A stretch of DNA of 64,000 bases from assembly GCF_029892105.1 (NCBI RefSeq), contig NZ_JARZAJ010000020.1, forward strand, positions 88,873 to 152,872, in the 5' to 3' direction. This DNA comes from Kitasatospora sp. GP82 (GTDB taxonomy: Bacteria > Actinomycetota > Actinomycetes > Streptomycetales > Streptomycetaceae). Below, piece by piece: positions 33,575 to 42,672 of the stretch. Position numbers and translations under genes: made by a program. Below the pieces are notes generated by a model. It had not been told where the DNA came from and made no database searches. It was given only the letters and a program-made list of their open reading frames with translations. Within the stretch, counting starts at the first letter, position 1, and every line of letters begins with the position of its first letter.

Positions 33575-34416
33575 CCGCCCTGACGCTCTGCCAGGTCACC
33601 GTCCGGTACGACGGGCCACACGGCCCGGTCACCGCGGTGGACGGCGTCTCCCTGGACATCCCGGCCGGCACGACGGTCGGGCTGGTGGGCGAGTCCGGCT
33701 CGGGGAAGTCGAGCCTGGCCCGCGCCGTCGTCGGGCTGACACCGCTGTCCGGGGGCCGTATCATCCTCGACGGCCGCGAGGTCGGTGGCCGTACCGTCCG
33801 CGCCCGGCGCCACCTCGGCCGCCGGGTCCAGGTCGTCTTCCAGGACCCGGACACCGCGCTCGATCCCCGGATGACGGTCCGCCAGACGCTCGAAGAGGCG
33901 GCCACCGCCTTCCGCCGGCTCGACCGGCGGGCCCGCTCCGAGCGCGTCGCCGGCCTGCTCGACCTCGTCGGCCTGGATCCGCGGCTCGCCGACCGCCTGC
34001 CGCGCCAGCTGTCGGGCGGGCAACGTCAACGGGTGGCCATCACCCGCGCCTTGGCCGTCGAGCCGGACGTCCTGATCGCTGACGAGATCACCTCGGCGCT
34101 CGACGTCTCGGTGCAGGCGTCCGTCCTCAACACGATCCGCCGGCTGCAGCGTCAACTGGGCCTGTCCATGCTGTTCATCGGCCACAACCTCCCCGCGGTC
34201 TGCTACGTCTCCGACGTGGTGGCCGTGATGCACCGCGGCCGGATCGTCGAGACGGCCCCCACCACGGCCCTCCTGCGCGACCCGCAGCACCCGTACACCC
34301 GGGCACTGCTCACCTCCGTGCCGATCCTGAACGCCCCGCCGCCAGGCGAGCCTGCCGCGCCCGCCCTGCCGGCCCTGCCTGCCCTGCCGGCCCTGCCGGA
34401 CGAGAAGCTGTCATGA
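33571..34416 (+). CDS. ABC transporter ATPase, DppF/OppF type
   Basis: The 281-residue ATPase has Walker A GESGSGKS, Q-loop VVFQDP, signature LSGGQRQRVAITRA, Walker B LIADEITSALD and LFIGHN as the H-loop. It ends with the usual HPYTRALLTSVP followed by an unusual ALPALPALPALP repeat. It is shorter than many DppF proteins and lacks the Cys-rich tail found on the preceding fusion. It should heterodimerise with the ATPase domain of that fusion. It overlaps both neighbours by ATGA, so all five operon genes appear translationally coupled or nearly so. Confidence 0.92.
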   Translation: MTALTLCQVTVRYDGPHGPVTAVDGVSLDIPAGTTVGLVGESGSGKSSLARAVVGLTPLSGGRIILDGREVGGRTVRARRHLGRRVQVVFQDPDTALDPRMTVRQTLEEAATAFRRLDRRARSERVAGLLDLVGLDPRLADRLPRQLSGGQRQRVAITRALAVEPDVLIADEITSALDVSVQASVLNTIRRLQRQLGLSMLFIGHNLPAVCYVSDVVAVMHRGRIVETAPTTALLRDPQHPYTRALLTSVPILNAPPPGEPAAPALPALPALPALPDEKLS

Positions 34417-35723
34417 CCGTCGGTCAACCGGACGCGGTGGTGGTCGGAGCCGGTGTGATCGGCGCCGCCGTCGCTCTCGAACTCGCGCGCACCGGACGGC
34501 AGATCGTCGTCGTGGACAAGGGCGGGGCCGCGGGCCACGGCTCCACCAGCGCGTCCAGCGCGATCATCCGGTTCAACTACTCCGCCTTCGACGGCGTCGC
34601 CACGGCCTGGGAGGCCCGCCACCTCTGGGCGACGTGGCCGGAGCATCTGCGGCTGACCACCCGCCGCCCGCTCGCCGCCTTCCGGCGCACCGGAGCCGTG
34701 CTGCTCGACGCCCCCGGCCCCGCACCGTCGGGCGTCGCCGCCCTGTTCGACCGCGCCGGCGTCCCGTACGAGCGGTGGGACGCCGCGACGCTCCGCAGGC
34801 ACCTCCCCGGGATCGACCCCGGGCGCTACGGTCCGCCGAAGCCGGTGGACCACGACGCCTTCTTCGCCGGCCCCACCGGCGAGCTCGGCGCCCTGTTCAC
34901 CCCCGACGCAGGGTTCGTCGACGACCCTCAGCTCGCCGCGCAGAACCTCGCGGACGCGGCGGCCGAGCTGGGCGCGCGGTTCCTGTTCCACCACACCGTG
35001 GTGGGCGTCGACCGGCGCGCCGACCGGGTGACGGGCATCCGGCTCGCCGACGGCGGAAGGATCGCCGCGCCGGTCGTCGTCAACGCCGCCGGTCCGTGGT
35101 CGGGGGGCCTCAACCGGCTGGCGGGCGTCGGAGGCGACTTCACCATTGGCGTGCGTCCGCTCCGCCAGGAGGTCCACCAGGTCGCCGCACCGGGCGGTTG
35201 CGGCACCGGGCCGGGCCCCGGCCCGGTGATCGCCGACCCCGACCTCGGCACCTACCTGCGGGCGGCCACCGGCGGCCACCTCCTCATCGGCGGCACCCAG
35301 CCGGCCTGTGACCCACTGGAGTGGATCGACGATCCCGACGAGGCCGACCCCCGCCCCACCGTCCACCGCTTCCGGGCCCAGGTGACCCGGGCGGCCCGCC
35401 GCTTCCCCGGGCTCACCGTCCCCAACCGGCCCACCGGCATCGCCGGCGTGTACGACGTCGCCGACGACTGGACTCCGATCTACGACCGCACCGCCCTCGA
35501 CGGGTACTACGTCGCCATGGGCACGAGTGGCAACCAGTTCAAGAACGCCCCGCTGGTGGGCCGTTTCCTCGCGGCCCTGGTCGACCGGGTCGAGGCCGGC
35601 CACGACCACGACCACGAACCGGTCCGCCACCGCTGCGAACACACCGGGAACGTCGTCGACCTCGGCGCCTTCTCCCGCCGACGCCCGGTCGGTGCGGGCA
35701 CCTCCCGCACCGTCATGGGCTGA
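34413..35723 (+). CDS. FAD-dependent oxidoreductase, DAO family (sarcosine/glycine/D-amino-acid oxidase-like)
   Basis: The 436-residue protein begins with a Rossmann FAD-binding motif, DAVVVGAGVIGAAVALELAR (GxGxxG), followed by the acidic VVVDKG and GSTSASSAIIR. Near the C-terminus GTSGNQFKNAPLVG fits the second FAD contact region of DAO enzymes. It probably oxidises a primary or secondary amine such as sarcosine, an opine or a D-amino acid, releasing H2O2 or feeding an acceptor. As the terminal gene of the importer operon, overlapping the ATPase gene by ATGA, it likely processes the imported compound. Substrate is not determinable by eye. No signal peptide is present. Confidence 0.88.
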   Translation: MTVGQPDAVVVGAGVIGAAVALELARTGRQIVVVDKGGAAGHGSTSASSAIIRFNYSAFDGVATAWEARHLWATWPEHLRLTTRRPLAAFRRTGAVLLDAPGPAPSGVAALFDRAGVPYERWDAATLRRHLPGIDPGRYGPPKPVDHDAFFAGPTGELGALFTPDAGFVDDPQLAAQNLADAAAELGARFLFHHTVVGVDRRADRVTGIRLADGGRIAAPVVVNAAGPWSGGLNRLAGVGGDFTIGVRPLRQEVHQVAAPGGCGTGPGPGPVIADPDLGTYLRAATGGHLLIGGTQPACDPLEWIDDPDEADPRPTVHRFRAQVTRAARRFPGLTVPNRPTGIAGVYDVADDWTPIYDRTALDGYYVAMGTSGNQFKNAPLVGRFLAALVDRVEAGHDHDHEPVRHRCEHTGNVVDLGAFSRRRPVGAGTSRTVMG

Positions 35724-35740
35724 CCACCCACCGGCTGCGG

Positions 35741-36823
35741 TCAACGCGGCTCCGCACCCAGTTCCCGGACCAGACCCCAGACCGCATCGACCACGAACTC
35801 GGGCACCTCCTGAGGGAAGTTGTGGCCGGTGCCGTCGGGAGTGTGGATCGCCCGCGCCGCGGACGACGTCGCCAGATAGCGGGTTCTGGTGACGAGGTAG
35901 AAGCGCCGTATCCGCTCGGCCTCAACGGCATCCCGGGCAGCATCCAGGACCATCTCGCCGCCCGTGAGATCCCGGGGCGTGACCAGCAGCAGCGGGAGGT
36001 CTCCGAGGTCCCCGTCATAGACCACGGCCTCCCAGCCCACCCTCGCCAGGCCTGACGGCGAGAGCTCCGCGAAGATCGACGCGGCAGCGCAGTCCACGCC
36101 GGTCCGGCCGCCACGGCCACGGTGTGCACCGAACAGATGCCGCACCGCCATCAGCAGCTGCTTCCGGCGCATCCCCGCGACCAGCGCGTTGCGCGGTGCG
36201 AAGGCAATGACGTCCAGCGGCGTCGGGTCCAGCAGCACAAGTCCGGCCACCAGGTCGGGCCGCCGCCTCGCCGTGTTCGCGACCAGCAGCCCGCCGAAGG
36301 AATGGCCGACCAACACGAACGGGCCGCGCTCCCCCGCGCCCGCCAGCGCGGCCAGCAGTTCCTCGGCCTCGGCCGCCGTCGTCCGCGGGAAGGACCCGAC
36401 ATCGCTCCAGCCCGTGCCGAGCCGGTCGACCAGGACGGAGCGGGTCCGCGCCGCCATCATCGTGTGCAGCTGCCGGAACTCGTCACCGGGGGCGTGCCCT
36501 CCGGGCATCCAGACGACCGTCGGCCCGCCCGCGGCCTCCCCCTCTGCCAACACGTGCATCCGGTGGCCACCCACGTCCACCAGCCGCCCCGGCGGCGGAT
36601 GCGCCCGCGCCTCGCGGGCCACCGACACCAGGTGGCGCGAAGCCCCCGCCAACAACACCACACCGACAGCCACCACGACGCTACCGAGCGCCGGGGCCCA
36701 CCCCGCGTCCAGCCCTAAGAGACCGCCGCCCACCCCCACCACCAGCAGCGCGACCGGCAACCCCAGCCAGTCCCGGCTCAGCAGCGCGAGCAAGGAGTTC
36801 GGGACCCGCCCATCCCGGCGCAT
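35741..36823 (-). CDS. Alpha/beta hydrolase with N-terminal membrane anchor
   Basis: The 360-residue protein starts at the ATG at 36823, which has GGAGG upstream. Residues ~15-65 hold two hydrophobic segments (LPVALLVVGVGGGLLGL and SVVVAVGVVLLAG), so it is probably membrane-tethered. The hydrolase fold follows: MPGGHAPGDEF (oxyanion loop), VDRLGTGWSD, nucleophile elbow GHSFGG, an acid region near LLVTPRDLTGG, and His in GTGHNFPQ. Substrate is unknown; lipase, esterase and haloperoxidase-like functions are possible. It converges on the oxidase gene with only 17 bp between stops. Confidence 0.87.
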   Translation of the reverse strand: MRRDGRVPNSLLALLSRDWLGLPVALLVVGVGGGLLGLDAGWAPALGSVVVAVGVVLLAGASRHLVSVAREARAHPPPGRLVDVGGHRMHVLAEGEAAGGPTVVWMPGGHAPGDEFRQLHTMMAARTRSVLVDRLGTGWSDVGSFPRTTAAEAEELLAALAGAGERGPFVLVGHSFGGLLVANTARRRPDLVAGLVLLDPTPLDVIAFAPRNALVAGMRRKQLLMAVRHLFGAHRGRGGRTGVDCAAASIFAELSPSGLARVGWEAVVYDGDLGDLPLLLVTPRDLTGGEMVLDAARDAVEAERIRRFYLVTRTRYLATSSAARAIHTPDGTGHNFPQEVPEFVVDAVWGLVRELGAEPR

Positions 36824-37075
36824 CGGCCCTCCGCGGCAGCACTCGAAACCTATCGCCACCCAACTCCTTCCCCGATCCGTACGCCCGGACGCGCGCCCGC
36901 GGGTCGCAGCCGACCACGGGCACACCGCTCATCTCCGGATACCTGGGGTGACCGCCGCACATCTCGCATCGTCCCCGACTGGACGACGAGGCGGTGCCAG
37001 CTCACGGATTCCGTACGAGGCTCCCGTCGACCGCCGATGGAAGCGGAGCACGCCGGTCTGGGGGCGAACCGGACG

Positions 37076-37462
<387 letters not shown>

Positions 37463-37505
37463 TCAAGGCAGTGACAGCACCGTGAAAGCCCTGAGGAGAC
37501 AGCCC

Positions 37506-38012
37506 ATGGAAACGCGTTCGATCACAGCAGAGGTGCCGATGGTTCCCCGGATGTCCGAGGACCCCGCGCAGCTCGTCCCGGAGCTGGCGGAGGTGTCGGC
37601 GGCGCTGTTCAAGGCCACCGGCAACGGCTCGGTACCGCGCACCACGATCAGCCTGGTCCAGCTGCGTGCCGGTCAGATCGTCGCCAGCACCTACCTGACC
37701 GTGCTGCACACCGGCTTCCTGCGCAAGGCCGGGGTGTCCGAAGAGCGGATCACGTCGGTGGCGTCCTGGCAGGACTCCCCGTACTTCACCAGTGCCGAGC
37801 GTGCCGCACTGGCCCTGGTGGAAGCGGTGCTCCAGCCGTCCGCCCACGGCGACAGGGTCTCCGACGAGCTGTACGCCCAGGCGTGCGAACACTATGACGC
37901 CAGGGCGCTCGCCACCCTGACGTTCGCAATCGGGCAGGTCAGCTTTTTCATCCCCGTGGCGCTCATCGCCAAGCCCGTGCCAGGCCGCTCATTCACCGAT
38001 CCCTGGAAGTGA
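37506..38012 (+). CDS. Carboxymuconolactone decarboxylase/AhpD-like protein lacking CxxC
   Basis: The 168-residue protein has CTGAGGAG upstream of its ATG. It carries the AhpD-like arrangement LVQLRAGQIVASTYLTVLHT, then RKAGVSEERITSVASWQDSPY, FTSAERAALALVEAV and a C-terminal helix region LATLTFAIGQVSFF. In the family the first segment usually reads like QINGCAYCLDMH, with CxxC as the redox centre. Here those positions are Ser-Thr-Tyr-Leu. Thiol peroxidase chemistry is therefore unlikely, and a non-redox or regulatory role is possible. It may be a single-gene unit, followed at once by a strong hairpin terminator. Confidence 0.88.
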   Translation: METRSITAEVPMVPRMSEDPAQLVPELAEVSAALFKATGNGSVPRTTISLVQLRAGQIVASTYLTVLHTGFLRKAGVSEERITSVASWQDSPYFTSAERAALALVEAVLQPSAHGDRVSDELYAQACEHYDARALATLTFAIGQVSFFIPVALIAKPVPGRSFTDPWK

Positions 38013-38016
38013 GATC

Positions 38017-38054
38017 GTCCGGGCAAGGGACCCGAACGGGGCCCTTGCCCGGAC
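38017..38054 (+). terminator. Perfect 13-bp stem terminator after the AhpD-like gene
   Basis: GTCCGGGCAAGGG (38017-38029) pairs perfectly with CCCTTGCCCGGAC (38042-38054) across a 12-nt loop, starting 5 bp after the stop codon. No U-tract follows, as is common for actinomycete terminators. Confidence 0.85.
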
Positions 38055-38490
38055 GCGGTGAGGCGAGTGGCACCTGCGGGAGCGTGCTACATGGCTCCCT
38101 GATCCATGAGGCCGCGGGTGTTCACCGAGGAGGCCGCGCTGAAGCCCTCGGGGGCGTCGATGACGGGGACCCCTCCTCCTACTCCGCCGCCGGGCTGGCC
38201 TCGGTCACGGCCCGGGTGTCGCCCCGTCTCGTTGTTCGAGTCCCGTACGTCAGACATGCCGCAACACCCCAGTCGTCTGATTAGCAGTCAGGGCTGACTC
38301 GGTCTCCTCACGCGGTATCCGCGGCTCCCGAGTCAGAAGATCGAGGCCCGGGTCGAAAAATATCTGGGCTGCCTGGGTAAACCGCACGTAGACACCGAGA
38401 TCGGATGGCCGGAGCGTTGATCGGCCTGAGGGGCGCTCGGGGTGCTTCTCGGGTGGCCTGCAGGCCGAGGTCCGAGCCAGGTCAGCGTTG
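38055..38490. other. Non-coding stretch between AhpD-like gene and IS630 remnant
   Basis: About 440 bp with no frame I can support. Codon bias is broken, and short open frames run in conflicting directions. It is most likely decayed sequence left by past insertions. Confidence 0.5.
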
Positions 38491-38646
38491 GGCGTCCAGG
38501 CGCTGGACCGCTCGGCACCGGTGCTGCCGATGATGCCGGGCATGCCCGAGCGCCGCACCCACGACTACGTCCGCCACGGCATCACGACCCTGTTCGCAGC
38601 CCTGGACGTGGCCACCGGCGAGGAGATCAGCACCTCCTCGCCGTGA
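38491..38646 (+). mobile_element. IS630-family transposase fragment
   Basis: In frame from 38491 it reads QALDRSAPVLPMMPGMPERR, then THDYVRHGITTLFAALDVAT and GEE before diverging to a stop at 38644-38646. The PMMPGMPERRTHDYVRHG stretch is a recognisable internal segment of actinomycete IS630 transposases, near the first catalytic Asp. Both the N-terminal and C-terminal parts are missing, so it is an inactive relic. Confidence 0.8.
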
Positions 38647-38753
38647 TCAACATATAACGCACCCGGGGCCTTGCGGCAAGGCCCCGGTGGTGCCGCAGAA
38701 TCGTCGACCTGGGCCGGAAGCCGGCCCGGAAGCTACGGAAATGGGGGCGCAGA

Positions 38754-40004
38754 ATGCGTGTGCTGTTGTCGACGTACGGCTCGCGGGGGGACGTCGAACC
38801 GCTGGTGGAACTCGCCGTCCAGTTGCGGGAACTCGGCGCGGAAGTGCGGGTGTGCGCGCCGCCGGACGAGGACTTCGTGGAGCTACTGGCCCGGGTCGGC
38901 CTGCCGCTGGTGCCGATCGGCCGGCCGATGCGCACGATGGTGCGTCCGTCATCGGCCGCCGAGGCGGGGCGGCGGGTGACCGAATTTGCCGCCCAGTTCG
39001 ACGCGGTGGCCGCGGCGGCCGAGGGGTGCGACGCGCTGCTGGCGACCGGCCTCGCGCACTTCGCCTCGCGCTCGGTGGCGGAGAAGCTGAGCATCCCCTA
39101 CGTGTACGCGACTTTCTGCTCGTTCCTGCTGCCGACACCGCACCAAGCGCCGCCGGCGATGCTGCTGCCGGGCCAGTCGCTCCCAGTGGAGGTGACGGAC
39201 AACCGGGCGCTGTGGGACCTGAACGCCCAGCTCTTCAACACGCTGCACGGCGAGGCGCTCAACGCCCACCGGGTGTCGGTGGGCCTGCCACCGGTGGACA
39301 GCGTCCGCGACTTCGTCCTCACCGACCGACCGTGGCTGGCGTCGGACCCGACCCTGGACCCGTGGCAGGAGACCTCGGAGCTCGACGTCGTCCACACCGG
39401 CGCGTGGATCCTGCCGGACGAACGGCCGCTGCCAGCCGACCTGGTGGCGTTCCTGGACGCCGGCGCGGCACCGGTGTTCGTCGGGCTCGGCAGCACCCGC
39501 CGCGTCTCGGCGGACGTCGCCCGGGTAGCCATCGAGGCGGTCCGCGCGCAGGGGCACCGCGTCCTCGTCGGGCGCGGCTGGGCGGACCTGGCCCTGATCG
39601 ACGACCGGGATGACTGCTTCATGGTCGGCGAGGTCAACCAGCAGGCCCTGTTCGGCCGGGTGGCCGCCGTCGTGCACCACGGCGGTGCGGGTACGACGAC
39701 GACGGCCGCCCGGGCCGGCGCTCCTCAGGTGGTGGTACCGCAGGCGGCGGATCAGCCGTACTGGGCCGGCCGGGTGGCCGATCTGGGCGTCGGCGCGACA
39801 GTCGACGGTCCGTTGCCGACCGTCGAGTCCCTGTCGGCCGCGCTCGGGACGGCCCTGACTCCCGAGACCCGCGCACGGGCGAGGGCCGTGGCCGGCGCGA
39901 TCCGCACCGACGGGGCGGTGGTGGCGGCGAAGCTGCTGCTCGACGTGGTCAGCGGAGCGGTCGGCGGCGCGGCGGGCGGAGCGAGGCCGCCGGTGTCCGC
40001 CTGA
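38754..40004 (+). CDS. GT1-family glycosyltransferase (antibiotic GtfB/MGT type)
   Basis: The 416-residue protein begins MRVLLSTYGSRGDVEPLVEL and VRVCAPPDEDF, the N-terminal signature of vancomycin-type GtfA-D glycosyltransferases. The C-terminal nucleotide-sugar domain has PVFVGLGSTRR, VGEVNQQALFGRVAAVVHHG and GAGTTTTAARAGAPQVVVPQ, where the HHGGAGT motif binds the NDP-sugar. It is cytosolic and would glycosylate a small acceptor: a peptide, polyketide or sterol-like molecule. The start has GGGGGCG upstream. It lies 15 kb from the NRPS and is separated from it by transport genes, so a role in tailoring that peptide is only a possibility. No sugar-biosynthesis genes are near. Confidence 0.9.
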   Translation: MRVLLSTYGSRGDVEPLVELAVQLRELGAEVRVCAPPDEDFVELLARVGLPLVPIGRPMRTMVRPSSAAEAGRRVTEFAAQFDAVAAAAEGCDALLATGLAHFASRSVAEKLSIPYVYATFCSFLLPTPHQAPPAMLLPGQSLPVEVTDNRALWDLNAQLFNTLHGEALNAHRVSVGLPPVDSVRDFVLTDRPWLASDPTLDPWQETSELDVVHTGAWILPDERPLPADLVAFLDAGAAPVFVGLGSTRRVSADVARVAIEAVRAQGHRVLVGRGWADLALIDDRDDCFMVGEVNQQALFGRVAAVVHHGGAGTTTTAARAGAPQVVVPQAADQPYWAGRVADLGVGATVDGPLPTVESLSAALGTALTPETRARARAVAGAIRTDGAVVAAKLLLDVVSGAVGGAAGGARPPVSA

Positions 40005-40360
40005 ACCGTGTGGTGCGTCGGGCCGGCCGCTGGTTCCGCAGTCCGGCGGCGCCCGGAACCGCGCGGGGCGTGAGGGCGCGTAGGTCCCGTACGACGGTTC
40101 GACCCATCTTGCCGTTGATCCGTGCGAGGAACTGGCGGCCGAGCAGGCGCAGCTGGGTGGCGTAGGCGAGGGAGGAGGGCTGTAGGTCGAGGCAGCCGGC
40201 GCGCGGTTCGAAGTGGGTCGGGGCGGATCTTGCCGACGAGTTCGGGGGGCGATGTCGGCCCACTGGTCGAGGACGCTGCCTCCGGCGGTGGGGGTCTCCC
40301 AGACGCGTTCGGCGACCAGCCCGGCGAGGACGTTGCGGGACGGGCTCGGGTCGCGGCCGG
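40005..40360 (-). pseudogene. Frameshifted DciA (DUF721)-like gene
   Basis: The minus strand reads GLVAERVWETPTAGGSVLDQ and WADIAP in one frame, ELVGKIRP in a second, and FEPRAGCLDLQPSSLAYATQ and LRLLGRQFLARINGKMGRTV in the third. Together they reconstruct the DciA/DUF721 pattern, in which DciA is a helicase-loading partner of DnaB. Two frame changes are needed: one at the run of C near 40241-40246 and one near 40215-40225. The gene is therefore dead. Its 3' end also overlaps the glycosyltransferase end. Confidence 0.7.
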
Positions 40361-40440
40361 TGCGGCGGCTGGTCGGCGCTGCCGGATCGGGTGAACACCG
40401 TACAGGCGCAGGTGGGCGCGGGCAGACTGGGCCGGTGACC

Positions 40441-40776
40441 ATGCTGCTGCGGCTGCACAGCCGCCTCCGATCAGACGTGCACTGGTGGGTCCAAGGCGGC
40501 GGCGCGGAAGTGCAGCGACGCAGGTGGGGTGCCTGGTTCGCCGTCAGCTGCGTGGTGGCGTGGGCTTGCACGTTCGTGCTGTCCAGACTGGGGCCAGTGC
40601 TGGACCTCGGACCGACAGGGCAGAGCCGCCTGTTGCTGGTCTCGTTCATGGGTACGCTCACCGGTGCGCTGGCCTGGGCCACGGTGGCGCCGGGCCAGTT
40701 CTCGTCCCGAGCTGTGCTGGTCAGCGTCGGCGCCGGGTTGGCGTTCTGGGTGCTCGTCGCCGTCGTCCTGATTTGA
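40441..40776 (+). CDS. Small predicted membrane protein
   Basis: The 111-residue ORF from ATG 40441 has three hydrophobic segments: AWFAVSCVVAWACTFVL, RLLLVSFMGTLTGALAWATV and VLVSVGAGLAFWVLVAVVL. It begins with a basic, aromatic N-terminus. The ribosome site is weak, and a GTG two codons upstream is also possible. It is not recognised as any family. Position between a pseudogene and decayed sequence lowers confidence that it is functional. Confidence 0.5.
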   Translation: MLLRLHSRLRSDVHWWVQGGGAEVQRRRWGAWFAVSCVVAWACTFVLSRLGPVLDLGPTGQSRLLLVSFMGTLTGALAWATVAPGQFSSRAVLVSVGAGLAFWVLVAVVLI

Positions 40777-40883
40777 GGTCAGGACTGCGGCCAACTTCGC
40801 GACCGTACGCTGATGGCCGGGCCCTTCGTGATTCGAGTGTGAGTGGCCCGGCCACCCTCTCGAGCAGCACTGACGCCGGGTCA

Positions 40884-41100
40884 GGGACCGGCGATGATCC
40901 TGGTCACGAACACGGACTTCACGACGAGCACGCGCAGGGCGCGGGTGGTGGTGTCGAAACCGGACGGCCCCAGTAAGCGGCGGCGTCGGTGCCGACGATG
41001 GTGACCCACCGGTCCTGGATGGTGCCGCCGGCCATGCCGGGGGCCCGGCCCTGGGAGGCGGCGAGCGCGGGGAGGACCAGGTCGAGGCGGTCCGGTCCTC
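40884..41100 (-). pseudogene. Decayed 3' gene fragment
   Basis: The minus strand reads PALAASQGRAPGMAGGTIQD, RWVTIVGTDAAAYWG in one frame. It is continued by GFDTTTRALRVLVVKSVFVT in another frame, ending at a TGA near 40886. This reading requires a frameshift near 40970 and lacks a start. The family is unrecognised. The rest of 40777-41113 holds nothing I can support. Confidence 0.35.
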
Positions 41101-41113
41101 TCGCGTCGAATGC

Positions 41114-42496
41114 TCAGCCGGCTGATCCGGCATCCGTCAGGAACTCACGAGCAGCCTGGACGACTGTGCCGATGATCCAGATGGGTATCGCCTGCCAGCT
41201 CGTTGTCACTTCGGGGATGCCGCTGTGAACTGGTTCCCATGGGTGGTGCCAGTTGAAGCCCTCGGTCACATGTGCCACTTGAGTGCCGGAGGACTCCTTC
41301 TTCCAGGTCTCCGACATGATCGGCAGGAAGGTCGCCCAGACGAGCGCCCCCGCTGCCAGGAGGATCTCCGTCACATGTGTGGCGATCACATCGCGCACCG
41401 TGGCGAGCGCGGTCGGTTTCGGCGCCTGCTCCGATGGGTTCTGAGTGTTTGGCACCGAAGCGGGAGATGACGATGCGACAGGCCCGATCTTCGGCGTCTT
41501 GCCTCCTTCGTTGCCTGCGGTGACATTGGGAGAACCGGGCTGATCGCTGGAGACGGGGCCGGCCGCGTCCCTGTCAGGGGCGGTGAGGGCTCGCAAAGCG
41601 CTGGTGCGCTCCTGGATAGCCGCACGGGCACCGGTGATGCCCATCCAGGCGCCCGGGCCGAGCGCTTCACCCAGCTCCCCCTCACACCACTTCTGCACGC
41701 GTACCGGTGTCGGGCGCTGGGCAGGGTCCTTGTGCAGGCAGACGGTGATCAGCTGGCGTAACGGCGGGGCGAGGACAGAGACGTCCGGGGTGTCAGCAAC
41801 GACGCGGTGGGCAACGGCCCACTCATTCTCCGCGGCGAACGCCTCGCGGCCGGTAGCGAGGAAGTACAGGGTGGAGCCGAGAGCGAAGACGTCGGAGCCC
41901 GCGCCCACGGCGCGGCCCGCGGCCTGCTCGGGCGACATGTACAGCGGGGTGCCGATCCGGGTGGAGTGGCTGCTGTAGGTCACCGACTGCGCCAGGGATT
42001 TGACGATGCCGAAGTCGATGACCTTCGGACCGCTCTCGTCCAGCATGATGTTCCCGGGCTTGAGGTCCCGGTGCACCACCTTCGCGGCGTGGATGTCGGC
42101 GAGGGCATGGGCGATGCCCCAGGCCAGCAGCATCACCTGACCGGTCGGCAGCGGCCCGTGCTCAACCACCAGCTCCCGCAGGGGCGGCCCGGCCACGTAC
42201 GTCGTGGCCAGCCACGGTCGCTCGGCTCGGGGATCGGCGTCCAGCAGCGGTGCGAGGTGGGCGCCACGCACCTTCTGCGCGGCACCCACCTCGCGCGCGA
42301 ACCGCTGCCCGAACTCCGCATCCCTGGCGAACTCGTTACGGATCACCTTCACAGCCGCCGGCTGCCCGCCGGGGGAAAGGGCGAGGAACACCTGCCCCAT
42401 ACCGCCCTCACCCAGCCGCGCCACCAGCCGAAAGCCCCCGAGACTGCCCGGATCGTTCGACTGCAGTGCAGGAAACCGAAACGCCGCCCTCGACAC
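41114..42496 (-). CDS. Transmembrane serine/threonine protein kinase
   Basis: The 460-residue protein is best started at the GTG at 42496, which has GAGGGGAG upstream; a GTG at 42520 lacks one. The kinase domain (residues ~20-270) has glycine loop LGEGGMGQVF, catalytic Lys AAVKVI, catalytic loop VVHRDLKPGN, VIDFGI (DFG) and YMSPEQ. A Pro/Ser-rich linker and one membrane segment (EILLAAGALVWATFLPI, near residues 375-392) follow, with a short Trp-rich tail. It is a Hanks-type kinase that phosphorylates unknown targets. The tail after the membrane segment has no PASTA or other repeat that I recognise. It appears to be a single gene. Confidence 0.93.
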   Translation of the reverse strand: MSRAAFRFPALQSNDPGSLGGFRLVARLGEGGMGQVFLALSPGGQPAAVKVIRNEFARDAEFGQRFAREVGAAQKVRGAHLAPLLDADPRAERPWLATTYVAGPPLRELVVEHGPLPTGQVMLLAWGIAHALADIHAAKVVHRDLKPGNIMLDESGPKVIDFGIVKSLAQSVTYSSHSTRIGTPLYMSPEQAAGRAVGAGSDVFALGSTLYFLATGREAFAAENEWAVAHRVVADTPDVSVLAPPLRQLITVCLHKDPAQRPTPVRVQKWCEGELGEALGPGAWMGITGARAAIQERTSALRALTAPDRDAAGPVSSDQPGSPNVTAGNEGGKTPKIGPVASSSPASVPNTQNPSEQAPKPTALATVRDVIATHVTEILLAAGALVWATFLPIMSETWKKESSGTQVAHVTEGFNWHHPWEPVHSGIPEVTTSWQAIPIWIIGTVVQAAREFLTDAGSAG

Positions 42497-42672
42497 GAAG
42501 CACTCCCCTCGTCTCCCCACCGGGATACCTCACGGCTCAACCGCCCGTCGCATTCGCCCATGAGCGTAGAACCCTGCCTGACGCTCCGCCAGATCAGCCG
42601 AAGATCCGACCCGCTTCTGCTGCTACTGAATGCGGTCCAGGAGAGCGGCCGGGACGGCGCTCACCACGCTTC

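Noticed and set aside
38220..38260. TTCGAGTCC segment resembling a tRNA T-arm
   Set aside because: No matching acceptor, D or anticodon stems could be folded around it.
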